64,000 nt of DNA from Cryobacterium tagatosivorans (GCF_004402215.1 NZ_SOEZ01000061.1:1-64000), one strand, 5' to 3'; positions 30,925 through 39,445 are shown, numbered from the stretch's first letter. Numbers and translations: made by a program. Notes: generated from the letters alone by a model not told the origin.

Positions 30925-31055
30925 GCCCTCAAGGGCGGGTTCACCGTGCTGGAGCTGCCGACGCGCGAGGACGCGGTCGAGTGGGCGAGGAAGATCGCGG
31001 TGGCCTGCCGTTGCTCGCATGAACTCTGCGAGTTCATGTACGACCCGGAGAGTCA
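30925..31055 (+). pseudogene. YciI-family (YCII-related) 3' fragment
   Basis: The plus strand reads ALKGGFTVLELPTREDAVEW, then ARKIAVACRCSHELCEFMYD and PES. This matches the C-terminal half of actinobacterial YciI-like proteins (pattern GGFxVLExxxxEEAVEWA..IAxACRCxxEVRxFMxDPE). The N-terminal half is missing because the HsdR fragment starts here on the other strand. Remnant, not functional. Confidence 0.72.
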
Positions 31056-31061
31056 GGGAAG

Positions 31062-31097
31062 AAGGACCGAGATGGTTGAAGAATCATCCCGGTCCTT
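31062..31097. terminator. Stem-loop after the YciI remnant
   Basis: AAGGACCG and CGGTCCTT form an 8-bp stem around a 20-nt loop. It could terminate the original yciI transcript or the minus-strand secreted-protein gene at 31222. Confidence 0.35.
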
Positions 31098-31221
31098 CCC
31101 GGAAGTGGCCGTTCGTGCCCGACGCAAACCCAGTGAACTGACGCTTCGAACAACACAGTGAGCGCCGTGTTCGCTGTCCGGGGCGTTTAGCACAGATGAC
31201 TTGGGCCGTCGGATCGGCGAC

Positions 31222-31530
31222 TTACTCCCCAAACGCCACGTTGCCGCGGCAGGCGTCGCCCGGGCTGGGCACAACATCCTTGAAGCCGTGGCTGACCCAC
31301 CGTCCGTAACTCTGTACGTGCCCGTCCGTGACGAAGTCATCGTTGAACTCGGGCGGCTGGTTCTCCTGAGCGTCGGGGAGGTCCTGACCCGAATAGGCGC
31401 AAATCGAGCTCGCCTTCTCTGCGCCGGGGACCGGGCTACCGTTGCCACTGGTCTCGCCAGCCTGAGCCGCAGTGGCGCCAGCGAAAACGAGTCCGAGTGC
31501 GACGACGCACCCTATTGTCATACGTTTCAT
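31222..31530 (-). CDS. Small secreted protein, unknown function
   Basis: The 102-residue product has a clear signal peptide (MKRMTIGCVVALGLVFAGAT ending AQA, cleavage after residue 24). The mature 78 residues contain two cysteines (SSICAYSGQDL and GDACRGNVAF), suggesting one disulfide, and the phrases FNDDFVTDGHVQSYG and PSPGDACRGN typical of a small actinobacterial secreted family of unknown role. GAAGGGAAG precedes ATG 31530. Monocistronic and divergent from the kinase gene. Confidence 0.8.
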   Translation of the reverse strand: MKRMTIGCVVALGLVFAGATAAQAGETSGNGSPVPGAEKASSICAYSGQDLPDAQENQPPEFNDDFVTDGHVQSYGRWVSHGFKDVVPSPGDACRGNVAFGE

Positions 31531-31782
31531 GAGTCTTCCCTTCAATAAGAGACGGCCCGCCTGGCGTCGGGTGAGCCAGCGTCCCGCCCCGCCTTCCCCC
31601 ACATTCGGGAAAAGTACTCCTCGGGGACTGCCGGGACAAGGGACGAAGGGAAAAGCAGAGAGATTCCGGCTGGCTCCAGCAGTAATTTCGGTGTCGGGCG
31701 TGACACATTCGCCTCGAGCTACGTCCTATTAATGGATACGCCGGACCGCCGTGGTGGAGGCGCCACGAAACAAAGGTTCACT

Positions 31783-33222
31783 ATGGACGCCGTCACCTTG
31801 GCCGGGCGCTCTCCGGAGGTCTCCGAAGCCGGCGCACCGCGCCTCCGCGGACGCTACCGATTGCAGGAAATGATCGGTCGAGGCGGCGCGGGGTCTGTCT
31901 ACCGCGCCCGGGACGAAACACTGGGGCGCGACGTCGCGGTGAAGGTCTTCGAGGCGTCCGCGACAAACGAGAAGGAGATACGTCGCCAAGAAGACGAGGT
32001 GAACCTCCTGGCGAGCCTGAGCCACCACAGCCTCGTTACCCTGCTGGATGCGGGCGTCGACCGCACGGATGCGGCCCGGCCGCGGGTCTACTTCGTCATG
32101 GAGCTCGTCACGGGCGACGATCTCAAGGTCCAGCTCGAGGGGGGCTCCCTCACCGCTCGCCAGATAGCGCACATCGGCTTCGACCTGGCCGAAGGCCTGC
32201 AATACATTCACCATCGGGGTGTTGTGCATCGAGACGTCAAGCCGGCCAACATCATGCTTGTCGACTACGGCCAGGGCGGCGCACGGTACCGCGCGAAACT
32301 GACCGATTTTGGCATTGCCCTGGTCGGCGCCATCGAGCGCCGCGACACGGACACCGTGACGACGGGCACGGCCGCCTACCTGAGCCCCGAACAGGCGCGG
32401 GGACAGATGCTGGGGTCGCCCAGCGACATCTACTCGCTGGGGCTCGTTCTCCTCGAGTGCTTCACCCGCACCGTCGCGTTTCCCGGCGACCCGATCCCGT
32501 CGGCACTGGCCCGGCTCCGCAGCGATCCGCCCATTCCGCCTGGCATCGCCTCGGAATGGAGGGCGCTGCTGGCGGCCATGACTGCTCGCAATCCGGAGGA
32601 CCGTCCCTCCATCCACGATCTGGTCGTGGCGCTTCGCCAGCTGGTTGCTGCCGAGACCGGTCGGCACAGGGATGTGGTTGCCTCTCCCGAGCCGTCGACC
32701 GAGGCGGCCCGCATGCTCGCGGTCGAGCGCTATCGGCTGCCGGAGGCGCCGGCCGACGGTGCTTTCGACCGCGTCACGGCGATCGCCGCCCGCGTGTTCT
32801 CCGTTCCGGTCGCGCTCGTCACGATCGTCGATCACGATCGGATCTGGTTCACGTCGCACCACGGTCTCGAGATCGACCACATTGACAGGCACCCCGGGCT
32901 CTGCGCCTCGGCAATCCTGGATGACGTGCCCTGGGTCGTCGAGGATGCCCGGTTCGACCCCCGGACACTGGCCAACCCCCTCGTCGCCGAGGATTTCGGC
33001 CTGCAGTTCTACGCCGGGGTGCCCTTGCGCACGCGGGACGGACACAACCTCGGCACGCTCTGCGTGCTCGACTTCGAACCGCGTATGGCGACGGAACAGG
33101 AACTCGCCACCCTCGGCGACCTCGCCGCGATTGTCATGAGCGAAATGGAACTGCGCCTCGAGAGCCGGCGGTCCGTGGCGGCGCTGACGAAGACGAACCA
33201 CCCGGGAACTTCCGGTTCGTGA
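31783..33222 (+). CDS. Soluble Ser/Thr protein kinase with C-terminal GAF domain
   Basis: The 479-residue protein has a complete Hanks-type kinase domain (about 22-290): glycine loop GRGGAGSVYRA, VAVKVF with the ATP lysine, HRDVKPANIM, DFGIA, and SPEQARG in the activation segment. A GAF domain follows (about 325-470; FDRVTAIAARVFSVPVALV, GLCASAILDD, FYAGVPLRTRDGHNLGTLCV, LGDLAAIV). There is no membrane segment or PASTA domain, so it is cytosolic and probably modulated by a small ligand or redox signal at the GAF domain. ATG 31783 is chosen because AAAGG precedes it; ATG 31732 has no ribosome site. No phosphatase or FHA partner is adjacent. Confidence 0.9.
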   Translation: MDAVTLAGRSPEVSEAGAPRLRGRYRLQEMIGRGGAGSVYRARDETLGRDVAVKVFEASATNEKEIRRQEDEVNLLASLSHHSLVTLLDAGVDRTDAARPRVYFVMELVTGDDLKVQLEGGSLTARQIAHIGFDLAEGLQYIHHRGVVHRDVKPANIMLVDYGQGGARYRAKLTDFGIALVGAIERRDTDTVTTGTAAYLSPEQARGQMLGSPSDIYSLGLVLLECFTRTVAFPGDPIPSALARLRSDPPIPPGIASEWRALLAAMTARNPEDRPSIHDLVVALRQLVAAETGRHRDVVASPEPSTEAARMLAVERYRLPEAPADGAFDRVTAIAARVFSVPVALVTIVDHDRIWFTSHHGLEIDHIDRHPGLCASAILDDVPWVVEDARFDPRTLANPLVAEDFGLQFYAGVPLRTRDGHNLGTLCVLDFEPRMATEQELATLGDLAAIVMSEMELRLESRRSVAALTKTNHPGTSGS

Positions 33223-33272
33223 CCGACGAGTGATGGGCAGGTCGGTAGGCTCCATCGAACAGGGGGCATCAA

Positions 33273-33494
33273 GTGAGAGCGAAATACGACATAGGCATGC
33301 TGCTGAGAAGAACCACGAGCGTGTTGCGTTCGATGGGTCAGGTTTTCCTCACGGTGGTCCTTGTTTTGGCTGACGTGGTGGGGTCGGGACCCGTTGGCGG
33401 GGCATCGTCGTCCGCGTTTCCGCCCGTGGTGTTGCCGGGACGTGAGACCAAGCCCTATGAGAGTCCGCTTGGCGGAGCGAAGGAGGACAGATGA
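33273..33494 (+). CDS. Small single-pass membrane protein
   Basis: A 73-residue frame with one hydrophobic segment (about residues 20-36, MGQVFLTVVLVLADVVG) and a proline-rich tail. GTG 33273 follows AGGGGG. Its stop overlaps the ATG of the DUF1990 gene (ATGA), which supports it as a real co-translated gene. Family not recognised. Confidence 0.55.
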   Translation: MRAKYDIGMLLRRTTSVLRSMGQVFLTVVLVLADVVGSGPVGGASSSAFPPVVLPGRETKPYESPLGGAKEDR

Positions 33495-33964
33495 CCAGCC
33501 CTGAACTTCGTGGATGGCCCGCGAGCGACCGCAGATTCAGCCGCTCGGAAGTGTCGGCGGTCGTGGGAAGCGGTGACGCGGTGTGGGAGCGCGTCACCAG
33601 GGATGTGCTCCGCTGGCGGGTGAAGACGGAGAGCGGGTTTGCCGTGGACTCAACCCGTCCGGTGTCGCGAGGCGACCGCGTGGTCGTCACGGCACGACTC
33701 TTCAACGTGACCGTGCTCGAGCCGGTGGAGGTCGTGTCCGTCGTTGAGGAGTCAGACCGGGTCGGGTTCGCGTACCGCACCCTGCCAGGGCACCCTGTCA
33801 GCGGCGAGGAGGCGTTTATCGTGCACCGTCACGGCCACGAGGTACGTCTCACAGTGCGCTCGCTCACCCGGGCGGCACCACAGCAGCCTTGGCGAGCCCT
33901 CTACCCACTGCTTCGGATCGCGCAGCGAATCGCGCGCGGGCGCTACCTTCGCTCGCTCAGCTGA
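33491..33964 (+). CDS. DUF1990 family protein
   Basis: The 157-residue protein shows the DUF1990 pattern: an N-terminal WERVTRDVLRW segment, a central barrel (GDRVVVTARLFNVTVLEPVEVV) and VGFAYRTLPGHPVSGEEAFIVHR, ending in a basic helix. Function is unknown; the fold resembles START-like ligand-binding domains. AAGGAGG is ideally spaced before the ATG. Coupled to the upstream small membrane protein. Confidence 0.85.
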   Translation: MTSPELRGWPASDRRFSRSEVSAVVGSGDAVWERVTRDVLRWRVKTESGFAVDSTRPVSRGDRVVVTARLFNVTVLEPVEVVSVVEESDRVGFAYRTLPGHPVSGEEAFIVHRHGHEVRLTVRSLTRAAPQQPWRALYPLLRIAQRIARGRYLRSLS

Positions 33965-34080
33965 TCTGAGGGCGCGATCCGGGAGATCGCGCACCCGAGT
34001 TGCCCTCGCCACCTCGCTCCCGTCAGACTGGAGGTACCGGATCGCAACTGAGTCTTCCGCCTGCGGCTGAGGAGCTCACC

Positions 34081-35106
34081 ATGACTGAACCGAACGATGC
34101 ACGCGTCGGCCTCTATATCGACTTCGACAACATCGTCATCTCGCGCTATCAGCAGCTGCACGGGCGCAATGCCTTCCAGCGCGACGGCATCCGCGATTTC
34201 GACAAGTCGAGCCGGGATGCCGACCCCGAGATCGCCGCGAAGCTCGCCGCCGCGACGGTCGACTTCAACGCCATCATCGACTTTGCCGCATCATTCGGCA
34301 CCCTGGTTGTCAACCGCGCGTACGCCGACTGGTCAGTGCCCGTCAACGCGAGTTACCAGCGGCAGCTCATGTCTCGAGCGGTGGACCTGACCCAGCTGTT
34401 CACCACGACCACCAGGGGGACCAAGAACGGGGCCGACATCCGCCTGGCCGTCGACGTGGTCGAAGACCTCTTCCAACTGCCCGATCTGACCCACGTGATC
34501 ATCATCGCCGGCGACTCCGATTACATCGCCCTCGCCCAGAAGTCGAAGCGGCTGGGTCGCTACGTCGTCGGCATCGGCGTCGCGGGCTCGACGAGCACCT
34601 CGCTTGCGGCCGCGTGCGACGAGTTCGAGGACTACGATTCGCTGCCCGGAATCGACAAGTCCACCGCTACCGCCGCTGCCGCCGGCGCGGAGAGGCCCAA
34701 GGCGAGCAAGAAGGCCGCGGAACCTGCCGACGCGGCACCCGACACGGCACCCGACACGGCCCCCGAGGCCCGCAAGCTCACGACGATTCCCATGTTCTCG
34801 CACACCGAGGACACGCAGTCCGACGAGCCAGAGGCCGACGACAACATCGACCCGCAGACACTGGGCACGGAACTCCTCGTGCGCGCGCTGCAGATCGGTC
34901 ACGCCAAGGGCGACGCCGACGAGTGGCTCAACACGGGCACGATCAAGAACCAGATGCGCCGAATGGACCCCTCCTTCAACGAGAAGCCGCTCGGCTTCCG
35001 TTCCTTCACCGATTTTCTGTCCTCGCGCGGCGACCTGGTCGAGCTGGACGAGGACGGCCCGCAGCGGCTCATCCGGCTGCGCCCCACGGCAGACAGCCGA
35101 CGCTAG
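34081..35106 (+). CDS. NYN-domain (LabA-like PIN) protein with C-terminal OST-HTH-like domain
   Basis: The 341-residue protein begins with a NYN/PIN-fold nuclease-type domain (1-185). Its acidic residues are visible in VGLYIDFDNIVIS near 10, ADIRLAVDVVEDLF near 120 and IIIAGDSDYIALAQKSK near 140. A Pro/Ala/Asp linker (200-255) contains three DxAP units from a 12-bp repeat. The C-terminal 80 residues (LGTELLVRALQIGHAKGDADEW, FNEKPLGFRSFTDFLSSRGDLVEL) match the OST-HTH/LOTUS RNA-binding fold. The combination suggests RNA cleavage or RNA recognition, as proposed for LabA/MARF1-like proteins. Monocistronic. Confidence 0.85.
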   Translation: MTEPNDARVGLYIDFDNIVISRYQQLHGRNAFQRDGIRDFDKSSRDADPEIAAKLAAATVDFNAIIDFAASFGTLVVNRAYADWSVPVNASYQRQLMSRAVDLTQLFTTTTRGTKNGADIRLAVDVVEDLFQLPDLTHVIIIAGDSDYIALAQKSKRLGRYVVGIGVAGSTSTSLAAACDEFEDYDSLPGIDKSTATAAAAGAERPKASKKAAEPADAAPDTAPDTAPEARKLTTIPMFSHTEDTQSDEPEADDNIDPQTLGTELLVRALQIGHAKGDADEWLNTGTIKNQMRRMDPSFNEKPLGFRSFTDFLSSRGDLVELDEDGPQRLIRLRPTADSRR

Positions 35107-35155
35107 GCCACGGGCCACCGGTCGGCTTGGCCAGGTCGGTATTCACCGTTTGACC

Positions 35156-35739
35156 TCAGGTCCCCGGCCTCGACGAGGCCCCGCGAGGGCGCTCGCTGGC
35201 GGAGGTCGTGACCGATGCACCGGCCAATCGCGAGCGGAGGGTGCGGCGTGCCCGGGAGTACCGAGCGCGGGCGGCCTCCGCTCGAATGCCGAGCACGGTG
35301 GCTGCCTGGGTGATGGTCAGTCCCTCCAGACAACGAGACAGACCAGCTCCTGATCGCGCAAGGAGAGCGTGGCGAGCGCGGTGATCGCGTCGTCGTCCGT
35401 GGACTCGGGGGCGATCGGCCGGTGCTGGAGTTCCTCGCGGAGCCGGGTTGCGAGCGAGAGTTGACGCACGCGTCCTCGCCGGTGGGCGGCAAGGACAAGG
35501 TGAGCGATCCCATAGCTCCACGCGCGTCGCTCGCCGTGTTCGCTGGGGAGACGGTCGCGTCGTCGCCAAAGAACCAGGAGGGTCTCGGAGAGGCAGTCGG
35601 CAGCGTCCTCGCTGGGGATCACGCGGCGTGCGAAGTATCCGAGCAGCTCGTGGGCGATCGAACGGATGAAAGCCTCAGTGTCGTCGGCATCGGCGTGCGA
35701 AGGAACCGGCGCAGCTGTCTCCGTGGTCGCAGGAATCAT
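35156..35739 (-). pseudogene. ECF-type RNA polymerase sigma factor, frameshifted in region 4
   Basis: The first 140 residues contain sigma region 2 (AFIRSIAHELLGYFARRVIP, AADCLSETLLVLWRRRDRL, WSYGIAHLVL) and end at a TGA (35317-35319) directly after LVCLVVWRD. The shifted frame continues with GLTITQAATVLGIRAEAARA and YSRARRTLRSRL, a perfect sigma region 4 helix-turn-helix. Adding one G in the run CTGGAGGG (about 35321-35327) restores VVWEGLTITQ. Either a one-base deletion inactivated it or the base is an assembly error. Its ATG overlaps the stop of the upstream membrane-protein gene. Confidence 0.82.
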
Positions 35740-36497
35740 CGCTTCCCTCCCCCCAGGCGCTCTCCACAGGATTGCATATCGAATGCCTGATGGACGGTCT
35801 TGACGTCACCGTCGTGCGCGGCGGCAGCGAAGCTCAGGAGAGCGTCGGTGACGCCCCCGCCGTCGTGGGCGACCATCGAAGGGAAGTTGCCGGTGTCGCC
35901 AAGCCAGGTGGCTGCGCGATCCTCGCGTGCTGCGTCGGAAGCCAGGTGGGCGGTGAGCCAATCACCGGTCCAGGCACAGATCGCAAAGTTCTCGTAGGTC
36001 TGAGTCATCAGACCCTCCTGGGCGAGGCCCTCTCCACCTGCGTCCAGATCGAGCTTCGCGAAGATGCGGGAGACATCCGCGATCGCGGCCTCCCGGGGAA
36101 CTCCCTTCGGCAGAGTCAGGTAGTCAGGGTATGCCTCGATGACGATCTGGGGGGCGTCTGGGGCGCCGAGGTCGATCCACTCGGTGTCGTCTACCTCGGT
36201 ACTCGTCGAGGGGTCGCCGAACTCGCCGGTGCGGGCGAGCCAGGAGGTGAAGGCGGCCGCTGGGACAGCGACGCCCACGCCGGCGAGCGCGATGAGACTG
36301 CCCACCAGAACTCGGTGTGCGCGAGAGAATGCACGAAACCGCCCCCGCCGCCGCGGGTTTCGCTCCATAGCCGAGCGCACCTGCGGATCCTCAAACAGAA
36401 GGGCCAGGGCCACGGTCTCGTCGTGCACCCCGTCGGGGAGCCGCAGCTGTCCCAGCGCGCGGATCCGCGCTTCCGCATTGTCTGTCGAATCGTCCAT
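35736..36497 (-). CDS. Single-pass membrane protein coupled to an ECF sigma gene
   Basis: The 253-residue protein has an N-terminal cytoplasmic part of about 55 residues, a membrane helix (about 60-82, VLVGSLIALAGVGVAVPAAA) and an extracytoplasmic domain of 165 residues. That domain includes YPDYLTLPKGVPREAAIADV and two cysteines (ICAWTG, MQSCGE). The topology suits an anti-sigma or sensor role. The gene precedes rather than follows the sigma gene, to which it is joined by an ATGA overlap. No anti-sigma zinc motif (HxxxCxxC) is present, so the role is inferred from context only. Confidence 0.75.
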   Translation of the reverse strand: MDDSTDNAEARIRALGQLRLPDGVHDETVALALLFEDPQVRSAMERNPRRRGRFRAFSRAHRVLVGSLIALAGVGVAVPAAAFTSWLARTGEFGDPSTSTEVDDTEWIDLGAPDAPQIVIEAYPDYLTLPKGVPREAAIADVSRIFAKLDLDAGGEGLAQEGLMTQTYENFAICAWTGDWLTAHLASDAAREDRAATWLGDTGNFPSMVAHDGGGVTDALLSFAAAAHDGDVKTVHQAFDMQSCGERLGGGKR

Positions 36498-36611
36498 ACC
36501 TCTTCATGTCGCGCGTGGTACGAAACGTGACAGATCTCATGCAACCCAGCGGCGAATGCGGCGGCGGATCGGCACACCGGCGCGGTACGGTCCATCTTCA
36601 TTGCGCGAGAG

Positions 36612-36617
36612 TAGAGT
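36612..36617 (+). promoter_or_regulatory. -10 box of a probable leaderless promoter for the small lipoprotein
   Basis: TAGAGT ends 7 nt before ATG 36625; no ribosome site is present. Confidence 0.45.
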
Positions 36618-36624
36618 CCGCCCC

Positions 36625-37029
36625 ATGCGCACACCGTGGTCACGACTGCTAATTCTTGGATCGGCCGTGGCTCTGGTGTCGGCGGTCAGCGCGTGTGCGT
36701 CCTCCCCTCTCCGACTCGTCACGTCTGATTCATCGACGCTGAGCGGCATGGAAGCGCTGCTCCGGGGCACATTGGCAGTCGACGGAGACGGCTGCGTGCG
36801 GGCGGAGACGGCCGGAGGGCCGGTGAGTCTGGTCTGGCCCAAGGGGTACACCGCCAGAGGCGATTCAACGTCCTTCGAAGTGCTTGACGCCGGCAAGAAC
36901 GTCGTGGCGCGTTCGGGGGCACCCCTTGCCATGGGCGGCGGCGGTATTGACTCCTTCAACGACACGTGGACCGAACGCGACTGCGCCAAGGGCAAACTCT
37001 GGATGGTCGGAACCCTCGGAACAGACTGA
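36625..37029 (+). CDS. Small predicted lipoprotein
   Basis: A 134-residue product with signal peptide MRTPWSRLLILGSAVALVSA and lipobox VSAC. The mature part has two cysteines (DGDGCVRAE and ERDCAKG) and the phrase LVWPKGYTARGD, found in small actinobacterial lipoproteins of unknown function. Longer upstream readings overlap the divergent membrane-protein gene and are rejected. Monocistronic. Confidence 0.72.
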   Translation: MRTPWSRLLILGSAVALVSAVSACASSPLRLVTSDSSTLSGMEALLRGTLAVDGDGCVRAETAGGPVSLVWPKGYTARGDSTSFEVLDAGKNVVARSGAPLAMGGGGIDSFNDTWTERDCAKGKLWMVGTLGTD

Positions 37030-37067
37030 CAGCCGAGGAATCCATCATCTGAGGAAACGCCCTCGGG

Positions 37068-37394
37068 TCAGGAGTGCCTTCCTTCCCTGATGGTGGATTG
37101 GGTGAGTGCGACGCGAAGCTGCTCGGTCGTGGGAAGTCCGGCGAGACCCTGGTCGGTGTAGACCCGGCAGGCCAGATCCGTCGTGCGGTCCCCGCCGGGG
37201 AACGCATCGATCCCGTTGACCAGGATGGTTGGCGAGCCGGCGAAGGGAACCCGCGCAGCGTCCTCCGGAGATGACAGAAGCCGGTATTCGACGGTGGAGT
37301 CGAGCGCGCCGACTGCCGCGAGTGCGATGCGCGCGCGTCGGCTGGCCTCTTCCCAGTTCGCGCATTCGCCGATGCGGAGTATTTCAATCTTCAT
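37068..37394 (-). CDS. Thioredoxin-fold-like small protein lacking a CxxC motif
   Basis: The 108-residue product reads like a thioredoxin-superfamily protein: beta strand MKIEILRIGECANWEEA at the N-terminus and a cis-proline segment FAGSPTILVNGIDAFPGG. The ending LACRVYTDQGLAGLPTTEQL resembles domains seen beside alkylmercury lyase-like proteins. The position normally holding CxxC has a single Cys (GECANWEE), so it cannot act as an ordinary disulfide reductase. GTG 37430 with a nearby purine run is an alternative start. Confidence 0.65.
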   Translation of the reverse strand: MKIEILRIGECANWEEASRRARIALAAVGALDSTVEYRLLSSPEDAARVPFAGSPTILVNGIDAFPGGDRTTDLACRVYTDQGLAGLPTTEQLRVALTQSTIREGRHS

Positions 37395-37762
37395 CGAGGG
37401 ATTCGAGCGGGCGCGCTGGTCGTTGCTCACCTCCACCTCGCTGGGGCAGCCGAACGGCTCCCGGGTCCACGCATCAAAGGATTGGCCTCTCGTACGGTCA
37501 GCATGCATAAGCGAAATGTGACTTCAGCCATAAACCTAAGCGCCGGAAGGCCCCGCGCTCTGCGATCTGGGACGCACAAGACCCAATTCGACGGCCGAGG
37601 GTCTGTGGATTTTCTTCTCTGGCGGAGAAGAATCGCAAAAGTTCTGCCCCGATTCCCGGAGAAGACCCGTACTTCTTGCCGCAGTCTTCATTTAGCGGCC
37701 GATACCGGGCCGCCGATTCAGCCGTCCCGGCACAGCACAACTCCCACGTCGAAGGAAAACAA

Positions 37763-39379
37763 ATGACCATCTATCAGGACGATACCGAGGCCATCGAAGC
37801 TCTGAAGCATGCGTTCGGAAGCAGCTGGGACGCGATCGACCCGGAGTCGGTCGCCCGTATGCGCGCACAGAACCGCTTCAAGACTGGCCTGGAGATCGCC
37901 CAGTACACCGCCGACATCATGCGCAAGGACATGGCGGAGTACGACGCCGATTCCTCCGTCTACACCCAGTCGCTGGGCGTCTGGCACGGCTTCATCGGCC
38001 AGCAGAAGATGATCTCAATCAAGAAGCACCTGAAGACGACGAACAAGCGCTACCTCTACCTGTCCGGCTGGATGGTCGCCGCGCTGCGGAGCGAGTTCGG
38101 TCCGCTCCCCGACCAGTCCATGCATGAGAAGACGGCCGTCCCCGCGCTGGTCGAGGAGCTCTACACCTTCCTCCGCCAGGCCGACGCCCGCGAGCTGGAC
38201 CTGCTCTTCACCGCCCTGGATGATGCCCGCGCCGCCGGCAACGACGCCAGGGCCGCGGCGATCCAGGACCAGATCGACAACTACGAGACCCACGTCGTGC
38301 CGATCATCGCCGACATCGACGCCGGTTTCGGCAACCCCGAGGCGACCTACCTCCTTGCCAAGAAGATGATCGAGGCCGGTGCCTGCGCCATCCAGATCGA
38401 GAACCAGGTCTCGGACGAGAAGCAGTGCGGCCACCAGGACGGCAAGGTCACCGTTCCCCACGAGGACTTCATCGCAAAGATCAACGCCGTGCGTTACGCG
38501 TTCCTCGAGCTCGGCATCGACAACGGCATCATCGTCTCCCGCACCGACTCGCTCGGTGCCGGCCTCACGCAGAAGCTCGCCGTGACCTACCAGCCCGGAG
38601 ACCTGGGCGACCAGTACAACTCCTTCCTCGACGTCGACGAGATCACCGAGGCAGAGCTCGGCAACGGGGATGTCGTGATCAAGCGCGATGGCAAGCTCCT
38701 GCGCCCGAAGCGCCTGGCCAGCAACCTGTTCCAGTTCCGTCAGGGAACCGGCGAGGCCCGCTGCGTGCTCGACAGCATCACCTCGCTGCAGAACGGCGCG
38801 GACCTGCTCTGGATCGAGACCGAGAAGCCGCACGTCGCCCAGATCGCCGGAATGATGAACGAGGTGCGCAAGGTCATCCCGAACGCCAAGCTTGTCTACA
38901 ACAACAGCCCGTCGTTCAACTGGACGCTCAACTTCCGCCAGCAGGCCTATGACAACCTGCTCGCAGAGGGCAAGGACGTATCGGCCTACGACCGCGCCAA
39001 GCTCATGAGCGTCGTCTACGACGAGACCGAGCTCGCCCAGATTGCCGACGAGAGCATCCGCACGTTCCAGCGCGACGGCTCTGCCGAGGCCGGAATCTTC
39101 CACCACCTCATCACCCTGCCGACGTACCACACGGCCGCGCTCTCCACCGACGACCTGGCCAAGGGGTACTTCGCAGACCAGGGCATGCTCGCCTACGTGA
39201 AGGGCGTGCAGCGTCGCGAGATCCGCGAGGGAATCGCCACGGTCAAGCACCAGAACATGTCCGGATCCGACATCGGTGACAACCACAAGGAGTACTTTGC
39301 CGGCGAGGCCGCGCTGAAGGCGGGTGGCAAGAACAACACGATGAACCAGTTCGAGGAGCCGGTTTTGACAAGCCACTAA
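37763..39379 (+). CDS. aceA: Isocitrate lyase (long form)
   Basis: The 538-residue enzyme splits isocitrate into succinate and glyoxylate in the glyoxylate shunt. The catalytic motif appears as SDEKQCGHQDGKVTVPHEDF near residue 225, the form seen in the long isocitrate lyases of pseudomonads, in place of KKCGH of the 430-residue group. DIDAGFGNPEATY holds the metal-binding aspartates, and NNSPSFNW is the substrate loop. ATG 37763 has AAGGAAAA upstream. The 250-bp region before it is AT-richer and gene-free and must hold the promoter. No malate synthase is in the window. A strong terminator follows. Confidence 0.95.
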   Translation: MTIYQDDTEAIEALKHAFGSSWDAIDPESVARMRAQNRFKTGLEIAQYTADIMRKDMAEYDADSSVYTQSLGVWHGFIGQQKMISIKKHLKTTNKRYLYLSGWMVAALRSEFGPLPDQSMHEKTAVPALVEELYTFLRQADARELDLLFTALDDARAAGNDARAAAIQDQIDNYETHVVPIIADIDAGFGNPEATYLLAKKMIEAGACAIQIENQVSDEKQCGHQDGKVTVPHEDFIAKINAVRYAFLELGIDNGIIVSRTDSLGAGLTQKLAVTYQPGDLGDQYNSFLDVDEITEAELGNGDVVIKRDGKLLRPKRLASNLFQFRQGTGEARCVLDSITSLQNGADLLWIETEKPHVAQIAGMMNEVRKVIPNAKLVYNNSPSFNWTLNFRQQAYDNLLAEGKDVSAYDRAKLMSVVYDETELAQIADESIRTFQRDGSAEAGIFHHLITLPTYHTAALSTDDLAKGYFADQGMLAYVKGVQRREIREGIATVKHQNMSGSDIGDNHKEYFAGEAALKAGGKNNTMNQFEEPVLTSH

Positions 39380-39397
39380 CACGACAGGCCCGTCGAC

Positions 39398-39445
39398 GCA
39401 CAACGAGGAAGCCCCAGTCAGCTGACTGGGGCTTCCTCGTTGTGC
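39398..39445. terminator. Perfect 48-bp palindrome, aceA terminator
   Basis: Two perfect 24-bp arms meet without a spacer; the centre is GCCCCAGTCAGCTGACTGGG. It lies 19 bp after the aceA stop and can act in both orientations, also ending the yefM-yoeB transcript. Confidence 0.85.

Noticed and set aside
30921-31020. N-terminal extension of the HsdR-fragment frame
   Set aside because: It is only the complement of the YciI remnant and does not match HsdR.
37600-37762. A RamB-like site (AACTTTTGCGA) upstream of aceA
   Set aside because: The match to the corynebacterial consensus needs an inserted base and only one half fits, so it is not listed as a site.
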